The position numbers and the translations under genes are program-made. DNA of 56,466 nt from assembly GCF_000817785.2 (NCBI RefSeq), contig NZ_JTCM02000036.1, forward strand, positions 1 through 56,466, in the 5' to 3' direction. How positions within the stretch are numbered: position 1 is the stretch's first letter; every line of letters starts with the position of its first letter. Of the stretch, positions 35,689 through 44,019 are shown in pieces. The notes under the pieces are model-generated. The model made no database searches. It was not told the origin of the DNA and saw nothing but the letters and a program-made list of their open reading frames with translations. Origin of the DNA: Hassallia byssoidea VB512170. GTDB taxonomy: Bacteria > Cyanobacteriota > Cyanobacteriia > Cyanobacteriales > Nostocaceae.

Positions 35689-36198
35689 TTACAGCACTTT
35701 TGTCAGGAAAGATACTAAATCGTCAGTATTTAATGACTTCAGAGAGTTCAACACTTCTGTTGCTTGTTGAGAAGGTTGAGATTGACTTGATAAACCCATG
35801 ATTGCGGTTCTTAATCTTTCTGCTAGTAGATACCAGAAAGCTAATTTAGCTTCAGGTTGCATGTTACCATATTCACCAGTAGAAATTTTATTTCCACCAT
35901 GAGCGAGTTCAGCCATCGCTTTGCTGGGATTTGGATCGAGCATTACTTCGTCCTGGTCGCGTCTGTTTGCTGGTAGCAAGTCACGCAAAGCGAATAGCTG
36001 TTCTTCCGAGGACAGTTTTTGAACTTGTGCTACTAACTCCGCAGCCTTTTCTGTTGGCAAGGAATTTGTAACATTTGCAGGTATTTTATCAGCAAAAGAG
36101 GTTAAAAGTAACCCCAGTACTGTTAGGCGATCGTCTATCTTCAATCGCTGAAATGCTGATACAGCTTGTTGTGATGGATTAACATTTGTAGAAGTCAT
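35689..36198 (-). CDS. Helical carotenoid protein (OCP N-terminal domain homologue), paralogue 2
   Basis: A 169-residue carotenoid-binding-type protein. The helices DDRLTVLGLLLTSFA and AKLAFWYLLAERLR mark the family. As in paralogue 1, W41/Y44 are replaced (G and L) and R155 is missing (SFLTKVL), while the tryptophan in FWYL is kept. It carries a longer middle loop (about residues 76-100, with RRDQDEVML). ATG 36198 follows GGAGGG. The MTSTN start and sequence indicate a recent duplication with paralogue 1, 103 bp away. Confidence 0.85.
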   Translation of the reverse strand: MTSTNVNPSQQAVSAFQRLKIDDRLTVLGLLLTSFADKIPANVTNSLPTEKAAELVAQVQKLSSEEQLFALRDLLPANRRDQDEVMLDPNPSKAMAELAHGGNKISTGEYGNMQPEAKLAFWYLLAERLRTAIMGLSSQSQPSQQATEVLNSLKSLNTDDLVSFLTKVL

Positions 36199-36844
36199 AG
36201 ACCCTCCGAGCTTGTTAGTGATGCATCTGTGGTTGTTGTAATTTGGTTGTGTGTTTGGAAAAAAACTTTAACAAATCTACAACGTATATTTGCAACTTCT
36301 CAGTTATGCTTCTATACAGGTTAAAAATTAATTCCTAGTTATTTCCCTATTAAAAGGTAGAAACGTAATTAAAGATTATTATTTATAATCCAGCCATAAG
36401 AGAGAGGTAACTTTTTGTCAAACCTCACCGATAATATTGAACATTAACTAAAGGGTAATCCGGCTGTCATATCATGTCCGGTTGATTACTTATTAAACCA
36501 GAAGAACCCCACCCCGCTCTCATCGTAGCTTTGTCTCCCCTCCCCGCAAGCGGGGAGGGGCTGATCGGGGTGGGGTGCAATGACTCTGGGAATCATAACT
36601 AATTATGCGGACATGATATCAAATGCGAATACGAAACTGAAAATCATAGATAAACATCGAGTGTTTATTATCTGTGGTTTGACGTTTAATTTGGTCTACT
36701 TATGAGCTCGGAGAATTAGGTATGTTGCCTCAAAGGAAAAGTCCGAGCGGCTTAAGTTGCCGCTCGAAACTAGGGGGGAATTAAACCTTGTCTGAAACTT
36801 GTTAGGTAGCGCGGCTTGGGCTACTTATCGAAAATCTCAAAGCT
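36199..36844. other. Long intergenic region between carotenoid protein genes 2 and 3
   Basis: It holds the MITE-like copy 3 (36469-36619). Before it is AT-rich sequence that should hold the promoter of paralogue 2, and after it a hairpin GAGCGGC-TTAAGTT-GCCGCTC (36747-36767) that on the minus strand is followed by a short T-run and may end transcription of paralogue 3. No gene is seen. Confidence 0.55.
36469..36619. repeat. MITE-like element, copy 3 (151 bp)
   Basis: Inverted ends ATATCATGTCCG and CGGACATGATAT are complete. The core hairpin is CCCCTCCCCGC/GCGGGGAGGGG. It is the compact form of the element; copy 2 carries an extra insertion. Confidence 0.85.
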
Positions 36845-37336
36845 TTAGACTTCTGCGCCACCTTTGGCTTCTGCACCGAATGGGGCAACGTAATCACGGA
36901 AGAGAGTGATTTGCTGCTCAAAACCAAGTTGCTTAATTTTATTCAACAGTTCTTGGGGTGCAGAAGAAAGCTGATAGCTAGCAGGCATAGGAATGATAGT
37001 AGCGTTTTCCATGCCTTGAGCTAACCGATACCAAAATAACAGCTTGGTGGTTTCACCCAAAGAACCATATTCACGAGTTAATTGCTTATCTACACCATTA
37101 ATCAAATCGCGCTGAAGTTGTAGTTGTTCTTCGTGGGATAATTCTTTGACTTGATTAAACAAACCTTCGGCAATTTCAGTAGAAACGGTGCTTGCTCCGG
37201 GTGCTGCTGGGGTGATTGAGCTACCCATTTCTTTGTAAACGAACCAGAACAAAGCAAGCTGATCGTCTACGTCTAAGGCTTGCCATGCTTGGACATGTTC
37301 GCGAATTGTTGGATCGTTGGTTTGGGTATATGTCAT
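36845..37336 (-). CDS. Helical carotenoid protein (OCP N-terminal domain homologue), paralogue 3
   Basis: A 163-residue protein closer to the OCP N-terminal domain than its two neighbours. DDQLALFWFVYKEMG keeps the OCP residues W41 and Y44, TKLLFWYRLAQ keeps W110, and ITLFRDYVAPFG keeps the arginine equivalent to R155. In OCP these residues hold the carotenoid and, for R155, contact the C-terminal domain or phycobilisome. This copy is therefore a candidate quencher that partners with a C-terminal domain homologue (none in the window). It starts at ATG 37336 after GGAG. It is separated from paralogue 2 by 646 bp. Confidence 0.9.
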   Translation of the reverse strand: MTYTQTNDPTIREHVQAWQALDVDDQLALFWFVYKEMGSSITPAAPGASTVSTEIAEGLFNQVKELSHEEQLQLQRDLINGVDKQLTREYGSLGETTKLLFWYRLAQGMENATIIPMPASYQLSSAPQELLNKIKQLGFEQQITLFRDYVAPFGAEAKGGAEV

Positions 37337-37445
37337 AACAAACTCCGATTGCGATTAAATGATTGCTATTGCAACCCTATCAAAGGTACATCGAGGGTTT
37401 AACCCTACTGAAGACAGATGTATCTAAATCAAAGAGAAGAATAAT

Positions 37446-37644
37446 TGGGAATGGGGAATGGGGAATGGGCAATGGGCAATGGGCAATGGGTTTTTGAAGA
37501 GGGGAAAACGGAAAAGGGTAAAGGAAGAAGAGTTTTTCCCTTTCCCCTTTCCCCTTTCCCCCTCCTTTCTTACCAATTCCCTATTCCCTATTACCAATTC
37601 CCTATTCCCCACTCCCCACTCACCATTCCCCACTCCCCATGCCC
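37446..37644. repeat. Facing heptamer arrays before the SDR gene
   Basis: GGGGAATGGGG and GGCAATG repeats at 37446-37491 face complementary CCCCACTCCCC/CCCTATT repeats at about 37577-37644. The open frame of the SDR gene reads through them, giving a false N terminus. Confidence 0.8.
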
Positions 37645-37664
37645 TAGTTTTAGGAGATATATCG

Positions 37665-38540
37665 ATGGATAGACGTTTAGAGGGTAAGGTTGCGATAGTA
37701 ACTGGTGCTGGTGCTGGTATTGGAGAAGCGATCGCTCACAAATTTGCAAAAGAAGGTGCATCGGTGGTTGTCAACGGATTACCAAGCGATCCGATTGAAG
37801 ATGTAGTGCAGTCGATTAAACATTATGGCGGTAAAGCGATCGCCTACGCGGGAGACGTTTCCCAAGAGTTTCACGCTAAAAACTGCGTGCAAACTGCAAT
37901 CAATGCTTACGGCAAGTTAGATATCTTAATCAACAACGCTGGAGTTTTTCTGGCTACGGCTCAAACAGAAGATTACCCCATCGATGTATTTGATGACACA
38001 ATTCGCATGAATCTTCGTTCAGCGTTTTTGATGACAAAATTCTCACTTCCCCACCTTCAAAAAACGCGGGGAAACATCGTCTCAGCGGGTTCCGAAGCCG
38101 GCTTCAACGGCTTACCATACAACACAACATACGGCGGTACCAAAGGTTGGATGCATTCATTCATGCAAGGTGTAGCCGTCGAACAAGCCAAACACGGTAT
38201 CCGTGCTAATTGTGTCTGTCCCGGTGCAATTGATACTGCATGGACGCACAAAGAAACCGGTCCAATGGACGCGAAGATGGAAAAATCCCTGATTGAAGGT
38301 ACACCACTAGCGCGACGCGGTACACCAGAAGAAATGGCAAATGTGTACGCCTTCATCGCTTCCGACGAAGCCAGCTACGTCACCGGCGCACTCTGGCTAG
38401 CTGATGGTGGCGTCACCGTCGCCAAAGGATCTGCCGGTTCAGAAACTCCATTGTGGATGCGCTTTGCACCCAAAGGTGAATTACGCCTCGATCACTCTAA
38501 AGAAGGATTAGAGAATAAAGATACTCAGACACTTAAGTAG
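37665..38540 (+). CDS. Short-chain dehydrogenase/reductase
   Basis: A 291-residue SDR. The NAD(P)-binding motif TGAGAGIG is at residues 13-20, NNAG near 89-92, and the catalytic Tyr-x3-Lys is Y156-K160 (TYGGTKG), with the serine in SAGSE. The C-terminal extension (about 30 residues) goes beyond the usual 250. I choose ATG 37665 because AGGAG lies 8 bp upstream; the frame extends 69 codons further only through heptamer repeats. It probably reduces or oxidises a small alcohol or carbonyl; substrate unknown. It is directly followed by another heptamer array. Confidence 0.9.
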   Translation: MDRRLEGKVAIVTGAGAGIGEAIAHKFAKEGASVVVNGLPSDPIEDVVQSIKHYGGKAIAYAGDVSQEFHAKNCVQTAINAYGKLDILINNAGVFLATAQTEDYPIDVFDDTIRMNLRSAFLMTKFSLPHLQKTRGNIVSAGSEAGFNGLPYNTTYGGTKGWMHSFMQGVAVEQAKHGIRANCVCPGAIDTAWTHKETGPMDAKMEKSLIEGTPLARRGTPEEMANVYAFIASDEASYVTGALWLADGGVTVAKGSAGSETPLWMRFAPKGELRLDHSKEGLENKDTQTLK

Positions 38541-38731
38541 GGAGTGGGGAGTGGGGAGTGGGGAGTGGGGAGTGGGGAGTGGGGAGAGGGGGAGATGGGG
38601 AGATGGGGAGAGGGGGAGAAAGAATTGTCTCCAAAGAGTCCCCTTGTCCCCTTGTCCCCTTGTCTCCAAAGAGTGCCCTTGTCCCCTTGTCCCCCTGTCT
38701 CCCTGTCTCCCCTGTCCCCCTACTCCCTCCT
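38540..38731. repeat. Facing G-rich and C-rich arrays after the SDR gene
   Basis: GGGGAGT repeats (38540-38588), then GGGGAGATGGGGAGA repeats to about 38618, face CCCCTTGT/CTCCAAAGAGT repeats at 38630-38731. They reach into the 3' end of the DUF6335 gene on the other strand. Confidence 0.8.
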
Positions 38732-39181
38732 GTCTCCATAATCTTCAGAAGATGTGGGATCTAACTCCCAGCGACTATCGTCGCGCTGTTCTAAGATTTC
38801 GCTTGTCCGTAGAAACGCGGCATCATCCATTTCTATTCCTACAGCTGCACCAATTTCGTCTACAATATCTTGATCGGGAGTGGAAGCAGTACCACCAACA
38901 GCTTCATCACCTACCATTGCTGCTTGTTGCCAACCGGCATCAACATCACCTCCAGTTAATTCTGGACTGGCATATGTAGCATACTCATCCAACTCCTCTT
39001 CCATTTCTCGTCCGCCGACATTATACCCTGGTGATTCTTTGACACCAGTACCATAGGATTCGGTAATTTCCTGTGGTAGGTCGGAAATTTCTTCTGGTAA
39101 ATTATCTTCGGATTCAAGTTCCTTATCTGGATCTACACGGTTGAGTTGAGCTTCTAAATCTACTTGTTGTTGATCCGCCAT
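38720..39181 (-). CDS. DUF6335 family protein
   Basis: A 153-residue, very acidic protein without signal or membrane segment. It matches what I know of the cyanobacterial DUF6335 family: an Asp/Glu-rich N terminus, SYGTGVKESPGYNVGG (about residues 42-57), the GGDVDAGWQQAAMVGDEAVGG stretch (about 75-95) and a conserved end around QDIVDEIGAAVGIE. The high acidity is common in stress-related hydrophilic proteins. It diverges from the DUF2267 gene, with 323 bp between. Function is unknown. Confidence 0.75.
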   Translation of the reverse strand: MADQQQVDLEAQLNRVDPDKELESEDNLPEEISDLPQEITESYGTGVKESPGYNVGGREMEEELDEYATYASPELTGGDVDAGWQQAAMVGDEAVGGTASTPDQDIVDEIGAAVGIEMDDAAFLRTSEILEQRDDSRWELDPTSSEDYGDRRE

Positions 39182-39504
39182 AATTATAAATATTTCTGCA
39201 TCTCCAAAATAACGCTTTCCCTCATCTGGCTTGTCTCCCTAGGGATGTATTACTTGAGATGGAAAAAAATCTATCCCTTTGGAGTGAAGTGAAGATAACT
39301 GTTGCTGCATACTATTAAAAATGTGAATTCCTGCTCAAGTCATTGAAAATTAAAGAATTATTAAGGAAAATTAGATTTTTTGACAAAATAAAACCGAGCT
39401 GATTAGCTGAAAATTGCGAATGGTAAGCAAGTAGTAGATATCATATTTTGAATAATTAAAAATTCCAAAAAGCATTGATTATTTTTTAGAAGTGGAGGAA
39501 GAAA
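39182..39504. other. Divergent intergenic region
   Basis: An AT-rich region between divergent DUF6335 and DUF2267 genes. No gene or repeat was recognised. It should hold promoters for both directions. Confidence 0.4.
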
Positions 39505-39903
39505 GTGAAATACGACCAGTTTATTAAACATGTCCAAAGCGTTGCTCAATTAGATTCCCGTGAAGAGGCAGAACGTGCTACTCGTGCTACGTTGGAAGTT
39601 ATTCGAGAACGGATTGTGGGTGATGAAGGTAAGGATTTGGCTTCACAGTTGCCAAAGGAATTAGGCGAATTTTTGCGCGGTCGTGAAGGCGAAAATGGTC
39701 AGCATTTTGGCTTGGAAGAGTTTATCAAGATGGTGAGTGAGAAGGAAAATGTAGAACCCACTGCTGCTGCGATGCATGTCCGGGCTGTTTTTACTGTGTT
39801 GCAAAGTGCTGTAAGTCCGGGTGAGTTTGCAGATTTGCAAGCTAATTTTTCACCAGATTATGCGGAGATATTTGCAGCGGGTTCAACTGTGGTTTCGCAG
39901 TGA
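39505..39903 (+). CDS. DUF2267 domain protein
   Basis: A 132-residue protein of the DUF2267 family, an all-helical domain found in many stress operons. Seen: YDQFIKHVQSVAQLDSREEA, then RATLEVIRERIVGDEGKDLASQ (core residues only) and a second similar half ending VFTVLQSAVSPGEFADLQANF. The start is a GTG at 39505 preceded by GGAGGA, an excellent ribosome-binding site; there is no useful ATG. It is followed after 75 bp, including a half hairpin element, by the PfpI fusion gene. The molecular role is not known. Confidence 0.88.
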   Translation: MKYDQFIKHVQSVAQLDSREEAERATRATLEVIRERIVGDEGKDLASQLPKELGEFLRGREGENGQHFGLEEFIKMVSEKENVEPTAAAMHVRAVFTVLQSAVSPGEFADLQANFSPDYAEIFAAGSTVVSQ

Positions 39904-39929
39904 AGATTTGAGAAGGTTTGAGAAGATTT

Positions 39930-39950
39930 GAGCGCTGAAGCGCTCACTAC
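39930..39950. repeat. Half-copy of the GTAGT/ACTAC hairpin element
   Basis: GAGCGC-TGAA-GCGCTC followed by ACTAC, between the DUF2267 and PfpI-fusion genes. It lies close to the ribosome-binding region of the latter, so it might attenuate translation or transcription. Confidence 0.7.
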
Positions 39951-39978
39951 GGTAATAAAAAATTTAAGAGGTGATTCA

Positions 39979-41070
39979 ATGGCAAATTTTAATAATGGTA
40001 AGAAAAAAGTCGCTATCCTGATTGAGAATGGGGTGGAGGATGCGGAATTTCAAGTTCCTTATAATGGGCTAAAACAAGCGGGGATGGAGGTTGTTGTCCT
40101 CGGTGCCCGGATGAATGAAAAGTATAAGGGCAAACAAGGGAAAGTTTCTCAGCAAGCTGATGGAACTACTACGGAAGCGATCGCCTCGGAATTTGATGCG
40201 GTGGTAATTCCCGGTGGAATGGCACCCGACCACATGCGACGCAACCCCAACACTGTCCGCTTTGTTCAACAAGCGATGCAGCAAGGTAAATTGATAGCGG
40301 CAGTTTGTCACGGACCGCAAGTTTTGATTGAAGGTGATTTGCTCAAAGGTAAACAAGCCACTGGTTTTAGCGCTATCCGCAAGGATATGATTAATGCGGG
40401 TGCAAAGTATGTTGATGAACCTTTGGTTGTTGACGGAAATTTGATTACCTCGCGTCAACCTGGAGATTTGGCAATTTTCACCACAGCTATCTTGAGTCGT
40501 TTGGGTTACGGTGGCAAGGATGCTGCGTTACCTCAAGAGAATGATACAAGCGCGGAATGGTGGAAGCTGGCTGATGCTTGGGGTGGTTCAACTAAGGGTG
40601 ATATTGTCAAGGGTGTAAATACTGCTCTTGCTGGTGAGCGTTATTCGTTGGAAGCTTTGGAGAAGTATTTTGAGAAAGAGTCAGATGCTCAAGTTAAGGC
40701 GTTGTTTCAAGAGATAATTACTAATAAACAACGTCACATTCTTAAGCTGGAAACTTATCTTGACAGGTTGGGTGAGAAACCTTCTTTAGCCGCTAATATC
40801 GCGAATCAATACGCGAAGGTGAAAACGGCTATGACCGGAAGTGATGATATTTTTCAATTGCGATCGGCTTTGGGTGATGTGCAAACGGGTATCGGTGATA
40901 TTGGCAATTTGTGTGCTATGTATACTGACCCGGTAGCTACTGCGCTGTTTACGGATATTTACAATGATTTGGTGACTTCTGAACAGCGATTGGTAGAGTT
41001 GTATCAAACGCGGATGGGGCTGGATGTGAAGCCTGCGAAGCCGACGACGGGTGCGGCTATGTCGATGTAG
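39979..41070 (+). CDS. PfpI/DJ-1 family protein fused to a ferritin-like domain
   Basis: A 363-residue fusion. Residues 8-185 form a PfpI/DJ-1 domain with the nucleophile cysteine in AAVCHGPQ and the upstream acidic residue of IENGVEDAEF. Residues about 205-350 are four predicted helices with E/H patterns typical of ferritin-like or DUF2383-type bundles (LAGERYSLEALEKYF, TNKQRHILKLETYL). The first may act on protein or metabolite damage (protease or deglycase type), the second on metals or peroxide, but neither is proven. ATG 39979 follows AGAGGTG; the 17-codon extension upstream contains the hairpin element. The fusion is unusual. Confidence 0.78.
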   Translation: MANFNNGKKKVAILIENGVEDAEFQVPYNGLKQAGMEVVVLGARMNEKYKGKQGKVSQQADGTTTEAIASEFDAVVIPGGMAPDHMRRNPNTVRFVQQAMQQGKLIAAVCHGPQVLIEGDLLKGKQATGFSAIRKDMINAGAKYVDEPLVVDGNLITSRQPGDLAIFTTAILSRLGYGGKDAALPQENDTSAEWWKLADAWGGSTKGDIVKGVNTALAGERYSLEALEKYFEKESDAQVKALFQEIITNKQRHILKLETYLDRLGEKPSLAANIANQYAKVKTAMTGSDDIFQLRSALGDVQTGIGDIGNLCAMYTDPVATALFTDIYNDLVTSEQRLVELYQTRMGLDVKPAKPTTGAAMSM

Positions 41071-41078
41071 TGTTTTTA

Positions 41079-41124
41079 ACGAACCGCCTTGGCGCTAGCC
41101 TCTCCCTTCGGGAGAAGACGCCAA
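41079..41124. repeat. ACGAACCGC-type palindrome
   Basis: ACGAACCGCC is followed by TTGGCG...CGCCAA arms enclosing TCTCCC-TTCG-GGAGA, a strong hairpin (41089-41124). It lies right after the PfpI-fusion stop codon, so it may work as a terminator or processing site although no T-run follows. Confidence 0.65.
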
Positions 41125-41199
41125 GGGCACCAAGAAAGAGATAAAAAGAGGGTCTTTGGGTTTTGGTGGTTATTTTTACGGAGAGAAGGGGATAAAAAT

Positions 41200-41898
41200 A
41201 TGGCTTCGAGTTCGGGAAATGAGTTGAGTAAGGGTGAAGGCGCCCAGGCTGGTGAAACTGAGCGTTGGGCGTCTCTTTTGGGTGGTGGGGCGATGGTGCT
41301 GATGGGTTTAAGTCAGCGTTCTTTGCGCGGGGTGCTGATGGCTGTAGCTGGGGGCGGTTTGGTGTATCAAGGTGTAACTAAGCAAAGCACGATTCAGCAA
41401 GCACAGGAGGCGATTGGTATAAGTAAATCTATTAAGGTTGAAAAGACGGTAACGATAAATAAGCCTGCGGATGAACTTTATCGCTTTTGGCACGATTTTG
41501 AGAATCTGCCGAGGTTTATGAAGCATCTCAAATCTGTGACTGTGCAAAATGATAAAAGGTCGCATTGGATTGCGAATGCACCTTTGGATAGTAGTGTGGA
41601 ATGGGATGCAGATATATTGGAAGACCGAGAAAATGAGTTTATTTCTTGGGCTTCGGTGGAAGGTGCTGATGTGGAGAATTCTGGTTTTATTCGCTTTAAG
41701 AAAGCACCAGGCGATCGCGGTACTGAAGTAAAGGTTGTTCTTGAATATAGCCCGCCAGGTGGAGCGATCGCATCTGTATTTGCCAAACTTTTTGGTGAAG
41801 AACCAGAACAACAAATTGGTGATGATTTACGCCGTTTCAAAATGCTAATGGAAGCTGGCGAAATTGCCACAACTGAAGGACAACCAAAAGGTGGGTAA
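41200..41898 (+). CDS. SRPBCC/polyketide-cyclase family protein with DUF2892-like N terminus
   Basis: A 232-residue protein. Residues 20-70 have two short hydrophobic stretches with ERWASLLGGGAMVLMG and GLSQRSLRGVLMAVAGGGLVYQG-like patterns (DUF2892 type). Residues 85-225 form an SRPBCC domain (VEKTVTINKPADELYRFWHD, FENLPRFMKHLKSV, then EWDADILEDRENEFISW). Such two-part proteins recur beside DUF2267 and stress genes. It may bind a hydrophobic ligand at the membrane. ATG 41200 follows GAAGGGG. The frame opens 37 codons earlier inside the hairpin repeat, which I exclude. Heptamers start directly after the stop. Confidence 0.82.
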   Translation: MASSSGNELSKGEGAQAGETERWASLLGGGAMVLMGLSQRSLRGVLMAVAGGGLVYQGVTKQSTIQQAQEAIGISKSIKVEKTVTINKPADELYRFWHDFENLPRFMKHLKSVTVQNDKRSHWIANAPLDSSVEWDADILEDRENEFISWASVEGADVENSGFIRFKKAPGDRGTEVKVVLEYSPPGGAIASVFAKLFGEEPEQQIGDDLRRFKMLMEAGEIATTEGQPKGG

Positions 41899-41899
41899 T

Positions 41900-42050
41900 T
41901 GGGAGTAGGGAGTAGGGAGTAGGGAGTAGGGAGTAGGGGGAAGGTAAAAATAAGAATTCATATTTTTTGCCTTCTACCTTTTTCCTTCTACCTTCTCTTC
42001 CCCATTCCCCATTCCCCACTCCCCACTCCCTATTCCCTACTCCCTACTCC
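41900..42050. repeat. Facing heptamer arrays GGGAGTA / CCCTACT
   Basis: GGGAGTA repeats at 41900-41941 face CCCCATT/CCCTACT repeats at about 42000-42050. Together they fill the gap between the SRPBCC and alcohol dehydrogenase genes. Confidence 0.8.
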
Positions 42051-42061
42051 AAAATATATAT

Positions 42062-43231
42062 ATGAAAGCAGTCTGCTGGCATGGTGCTAATGATGTGCGG
42101 GTGGAAACGGTGCCAGACCCGAAAATTATCAACCCGCGTGATGCTATTGTCAAAATTACTTCAACGGCAATTTGCGGATCGGATTTGCATATTTATGGTG
42201 GCTATATTCCCACTGTGCAATCAGGTGACATTATCGGTCACGAATTCATGGGGGAAGTGGTTGATGTTGGTAATGCAGTAAGTAATTTAAAAATAGGCGA
42301 TCGCGTTGTCGTTCCTTCGATGATCGGTTGCGGTAACTGTCATTATTGCCAGCGTGATATGTGGTCGCTGTGCGACAACTCCAACCAAAACGGTTGGATG
42401 GAAGAAAAGTTGTTTGGCAGTATCACTTCAGCAATTTACGGCTACTCGCACACCTTCGGTGGTTATGCCGGCGGACAAGCAGAATATGTCCGCGTACCTT
42501 TTGCCGATGTCGGTGTGGTGAAAGTCCCCAAAGATATACCCGATGAAAAGTTACTTTTTATCTCCGATGCCATCCCTACCGGTTATATGGGTGCAGAATT
42601 ATGCGATATTCAACCTGGTGATACTGTAGCCGTTTGGGGTTGCGGTGCTGTCGGACAATTCGCCATGATTAGCGCTTACATGATGGGTGCTGAAAAAGTT
42701 ATCGGCATTGACCGCTTTCCGGAACGCTTAGAAATGGCTAAAAATTTCGCCAAAGCCGAAATTATCAACTATGAAGAAGTTGATGCCGGCGAAGCTTTAA
42801 AAGAAATGACCGGCGGTCGCGGTCCCGATGCTTGTATCGACGCTGTGGGATTAGAAGCGCACGGTGTCGGTTTTGAAGACTTTTACGACCAGACAAAGCA
42901 AAAGCTGCGGTTAGAAACAGACCGTCCCCACGTACTGCGGCAAATGATGCTTGCTTGTCGTAAAGGAGGCACCCTTTCAATTATGGGTGTTTACGGTGGT
43001 TTTGTTGATAAAATTCCCTTTGGTGCAGCCTTTAACAAAGGCTTGACTTTCCGGATGGGACAAATGCATGGTCAAAAATACATGCACAAGTTGCTAGAGC
43101 TAGTTTTAGATGGAAAATTAGATCCATCTGTGGTTGTTAGCCATCAATTACCCCTGGAACAAGCACCTCACGGCTACCACATTTTTCAACAAAAAGAGGA
43201 TAACTGCATCAAAGTTGTTCTCAAACCATGA
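42062..43231 (+). CDS. Zinc-dependent alcohol dehydrogenase (formaldehyde-dehydrogenase-like), paralogue 1
   Basis: A 389-residue medium-chain dehydrogenase. Catalytic zinc ligands C38 (AICGSDLH) and H60-E61 (GHEFMG), structural zinc cysteines C90, C93, C96 and C104 ([16 protein letters not shown]) and the NAD motif VWGCGAVGQ (about residues 195-203) are intact. The extra segment around [20 protein letters not shown] matches the glutathione-independent formaldehyde-dehydrogenase-like group, so an aldehyde or alcohol substrate is expected. It is about two thirds identical by eye to the dehydrogenase at 44536. Two small exported proteins lie between them. Confidence 0.9.
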   Translation: MKAVCWHGANDVRVETVPDPKIINPRDAIVKITSTAICGSDLHIYGGYIPTVQSGDIIGHEFMGEVVDVGNAVSNLKIGDRVVVPSMIGCGNCHYCQRDMWSLCDNSNQNGWMEEKLFGSITSAIYGYSHTFGGYAGGQAEYVRVPFADVGVVKVPKDIPDEKLLFISDAIPTGYMGAELCDIQPGDTVAVWGCGAVGQFAMISAYMMGAEKVIGIDRFPERLEMAKNFAKAEIINYEEVDAGEALKEMTGGRGPDACIDAVGLEAHGVGFEDFYDQTKQKLRLETDRPHVLRQMMLACRKGGTLSIMGVYGGFVDKIPFGAAFNKGLTFRMGQMHGQKYMHKLLELVLDGKLDPSVVVSHQLPLEQAPHGYHIFQQKEDNCIKVVLKP

Positions 43232-43236
43232 AATCG

Positions 43237-43257
43237 GTAGGGATGGGGTTTCCCTAC
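43237..43257. repeat. Short GTAGGGA/TCCCTAC palindrome
   Basis: A 7-bp stem around TGGGGTT just after the dehydrogenase stop. It may end transcription, but no T-run follows. Confidence 0.5.
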
Positions 43258-43295
43258 CCATATTGTTCAATTAAATAATTCAATCGGAGGCTTTC

Positions 43296-43922
43296 GTGAA
43301 ACAATTTTTGCACAGAGTTTTGACAGTTGTTTTTGCTGCATTTATATTTATTGGTGCTCAAGCTTTTGGTTACGGCAATGCATTGCAAGCGTTTGCTAAT
43401 GATACCGTCGAATCACCAATCGGTATTTATTACAAAGGAACCCCAGATGAATCGGCGCCCAACCAAACCAACACAGCGGTAGAAGGTGGTAAAAGTAAGC
43501 TAAAAAGTACTTTTGATAATCTTCGCGGAACTGCTAAAGATGCTGTGAATTCAGCTGATAGTGCTAAAAATAAGCTGAAGCAAACTGCTGATAATATCAA
43601 AGGAACTGCCAAAGATGCTGTGAATTCAACCAAGAAAGGAATTGATGACGCTGCGAAATCAACAGGTGAAACTGTCAAATCACCACTCGGCACTTATTAT
43701 AAAGGTACACCGCACGCATCTTTACCATTAGAAACAGACACAAAGTCTGTTGATACGAAAAATCCTTTGCAAAGTATCGCTGATAATGTTCGCGAAAAAC
43801 TCAATCTTGATGAACCACTTCCGGAAAGCACAAAAGAGTTTTTGGGTGAAACAGAGAAGAGAGTTGAAAAGGCTGTTGAACCAATAACTGGAACTAAAGA
43901 AGGTTATCACCAAGTCAAATAA
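43296..43922 (+). CDS. Exported repeat-bearing protein of unknown function (LEA-like)
   Basis: A 208-residue protein with a signal peptide (residues 1-34, ending QAFA). The mature part holds a motif SPIGIYYKGTP, again SPLGTYYKGTP, two copies of a helix DNLRGTAKDAVNSA / DNIKGTAKDAVNST, and the tail DNVREKLNLDEPLPESTKEFL. The middle is lysine- and alanine-rich and repetitive like group 3 LEA or apolipoprotein-type helices. The start is a GTG at 43296 with GGAGG 7 bp before. The smaller exported protein at 44020 shares both the YY motif and the tail. No known family is recognised; a membrane- or wall-protecting role is only inferred from the neighbouring stress genes. Confidence 0.75.
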   Translation: MKQFLHRVLTVVFAAFIFIGAQAFGYGNALQAFANDTVESPIGIYYKGTPDESAPNQTNTAVEGGKSKLKSTFDNLRGTAKDAVNSADSAKNKLKQTADNIKGTAKDAVNSTKKGIDDAAKSTGETVKSPLGTYYKGTPHASLPLETDTKSVDTKNPLQSIADNVREKLNLDEPLPESTKEFLGETEKRVEKAVEPITGTKEGYHQVK

Positions 43923-43958
43923 TCAGTTTGAGAGGATTTATCCTTTCTGATTAAAAAA

Positions 43959-43989
43959 GAGTTATGAGTTAAATTAAAACTCATAACTC
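43959..43989. repeat. 12-bp perfect hairpin between small exported protein genes
   Basis: GAGTTATGAGTT and AACTCATAACTC pair around AAATTAA. An A-run precedes it and no T-run follows on the plus strand, so it is a weak terminator candidate there. Confidence 0.6.
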
Positions 43990-44019
43990 TAACTCAAAAA
44001 TTGGATAATAAGGTATTTT

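Noticed and set aside
37458-37664. N-terminal extension of the SDR
   Set aside because: It is heptamer-derived; AGGAG before ATG 37665 marks the start.
38551-38979. 142-codon plus-strand frame opposite DUF6335
   Set aside because: It starts in the GGGGAGT array and runs antisense to a gene with better codon use and family similarity.
40069-40458. 129-codon minus-strand frame inside the PfpI fusion
   Set aside because: Antisense shadow; the plus strand has conserved active-site residues.
41308-41814. 168-codon minus-strand frame inside the SRPBCC gene
   Set aside because: Antisense shadow of a recognisable domain; no start signal or similarity.
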